Below, one piece after another: positions 42,307 to 42,823 of a stretch of DNA of 42,823 bases. Numbering within the stretch: position 1 is the stretch's first letter; each line of letters opens with the position of its first letter. The notes under the pieces were generated by a model. It saw only the letters and a list, made by a program, of their open reading frames with translations, was not told the origin of the DNA and ran no database searches. Origin of the DNA: Comamonadaceae bacterium (GTDB lineage: Bacteria; Pseudomonadota; Gammaproteobacteria; Burkholderiales; Burkholderiaceae_C); the NCBI GenBank assembly GCA_947375135.1, contig CANCER010000031.1, forward strand, positions 1-42,823, read 5' to 3'. A program made the translations under genes and the position numbers.

Positions 42307-42823
42307 TTAATCTGGCGCTCTCACTGTGAAGGCGTCTGCCCTGCAGCTGATGTAGGCAAGGTTGATGGCGTCGGCTTCGTCGTCTTTGGACTGAAGTAAT
42401 CGAGTGAGGTCTGGTGAAAGTAGCCCACCGGCTTCGGCAGGGTCTCCTGGACGATCACCGGGGGCGCTGGCAGCACTTTCTTGGGCGCTACCACCACCGC
42501 CCCCACATCCCGGTGCGTGGGGGTCCCGCAGCCGGCCAGATGGGCCAGCGAGAGTGCGTATGCGATCGCGCAGATCAGCAACTGTCTTTTGGTGCGTGTC
42601 ATCGTCTTTCTCCTGTTGGTTGGTTTTCGCCTGCAGGGCCTGCTCGGCCGCACGGGTCTTGTCGGTTTCGCGGGCCAGCTGGGTGGCCGCTTGCGCTTCC
42701 TTTTGCTGGATGGCGACATTGGCCTCGGCCCAGGCCCGGTCGTAGCCCCTGCTCTCGACGTACTGCTCGGCAAAAAACAGGGCGACCAGGAGTGCCAGAG
42801 CGGCGCCGATCTTGATCAGGATC
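42307..42823 (-). CDS. Rz-like i-spanin (start beyond the window)
   Basis: The frame is open from the window edge to TAA at 42307 (172 visible codons). It begins within a membrane helix (KIGAALALLVALFFAEQY) followed by a helical, Gln/Ala/Glu-rich periplasmic region (WAEANVAIQQKEAQAATQLA), a Gly/Pro/Ala linker, and the C-terminal motif LLSPDLTRLLQSKDDEAD then INLAYISC, typical of Rz proteins. i-Spanins span inner membrane and periplasm and act with Rz1 in the final step of phage lysis. The Rz1 gene lies inside it in another frame. Confidence 0.75.
   Translation of the reverse strand, partial: ILIKIGAALALLVALFFAEQYVESRGYDRAWAEANVAIQQKEAQAATQLARETDKTRAAEQALQAKTNQQEKDDDTHQKTVADLRDRIRTLAGPSGRLRDPHAPGCGGGGGSAQESAASAPGDRPGDPAEAGGLLSPDLTRLLQSKDDEADAINLAYISCRADAFTVRAPD
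42321..42602 (-). CDS. Rz1-like o-spanin lipoprotein, nested in Rz
   Basis: A 93-aa lipoprotein with signal peptide and lipobox HLAGC (Cys about residue 25), followed by a Pro/Val-rich mature chain (APKKVLPAPPVIVQETLPKP), the usual composition of Rz1. ATG at 42602 has AGGAGA 7 bp upstream. It is wholly embedded in the Rz gene in the +1-type alternate frame and ends 14 bp before it, the classic nested spanin layout. It is outer-membrane anchored and bridges to Rz for lysis. Confidence 0.75.
   Translation of the reverse strand: MTRTKRQLLICAIAYALSLAHLAGCGTPTHRDVGAVVVAPKKVLPAPPVIVQETLPKPVGYFHQTSLDYFSPKTTKPTPSTLPTSAAGQTPSQ

Larger units (their letters stand above)
41415..42823. mobile_element. 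Prophage edge integrated in tRNA-Arg(ACG)
   Basis: From the attachment half-site to the window edge all genes are small minus-strand phage-type genes: a one-helix membrane protein, a 73-aa phage protein, and Rz/Rz1 spanins. The chromosome lies on the left (solute-binding protein operon, native terminator). Lysis genes near an attachment site fit the right end of a lambdoid or siphophage prophage. Integrase and structural genes are outside the window, so intactness cannot be judged. Confidence 0.7.

Overview
The window is high-GC bacterial DNA that looks like a betaproteobacterium of the family Comamonadaceae (Rhodoferax/Polaromonas type). This rests on protein style and synteny (yicC-gmk-rpoZ-spoT; kinase-PP2C-rph-rdgB-hemW) and on the 3' half of a betaproteobacterial-type tRNA-Arg(ACG). 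No database search was possible, so the taxon is an inference.

Layout. 1-2373 is accessory DNA: an edge-truncated phage-type integrase in a minus-strand operon with two small genes joined by 4-bp overlaps, then a regulatory region with short repeats and a fragment that resembles the N-terminus of a Mu-type transposase. 2560-8494 is a redox block: a hemerythrin facing a three-gene 2-oxoacid (probably 2-oxoglutarate) oxidoreductase with its own FAD/NAD(P)H/Fe-S electron-transfer subunit, followed by a CBS-domain protein. An FNR/Anr-like palindrome lies between the hemerythrin and the oxidoreductase genes.

8886-21329 is the most unusual part. A PAS sensor kinase and FixJ-type regulator are followed by a large two-partner-secretion exoprotein (TpsA) with GLUG and YDG/MBG repeats. 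Then comes a tightly packed set: curlin-like protein, csgE, csgF, csgG, a second curlin, and the TpsB outer-membrane transporter. A curli export system is thus inserted between the two halves of a TPS system, suggesting one co-produced extracellular matrix. csgD and csgC are absent from the window; the two-component pair may replace CsgD.

21399-34310 is mainly housekeeping: a DUF1624 membrane protein, an orphan GspF, hemW/rdgB/rph with a Ser/Thr kinase-phosphatase pair, yicC, gmk, rpoZ, spoT, greB and a nitronate-monooxygenase-like flavoprotein. 34383-40957 is a run of minus-strand genes: acyltransferase, secreted beta-propeller, secreted carbonic-anhydrase-like protein, and an operon of solute-binding protein, OmpR-type regulator and histidine kinase without transporter genes.

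41415-42823 is the edge of a prophage. The 3' half of a tRNA-Arg(ACG), starting exactly in the anticodon loop, marks the attachment site. Beyond it are small phage genes and a nested Rz/Rz1 spanin pair that runs off the window.
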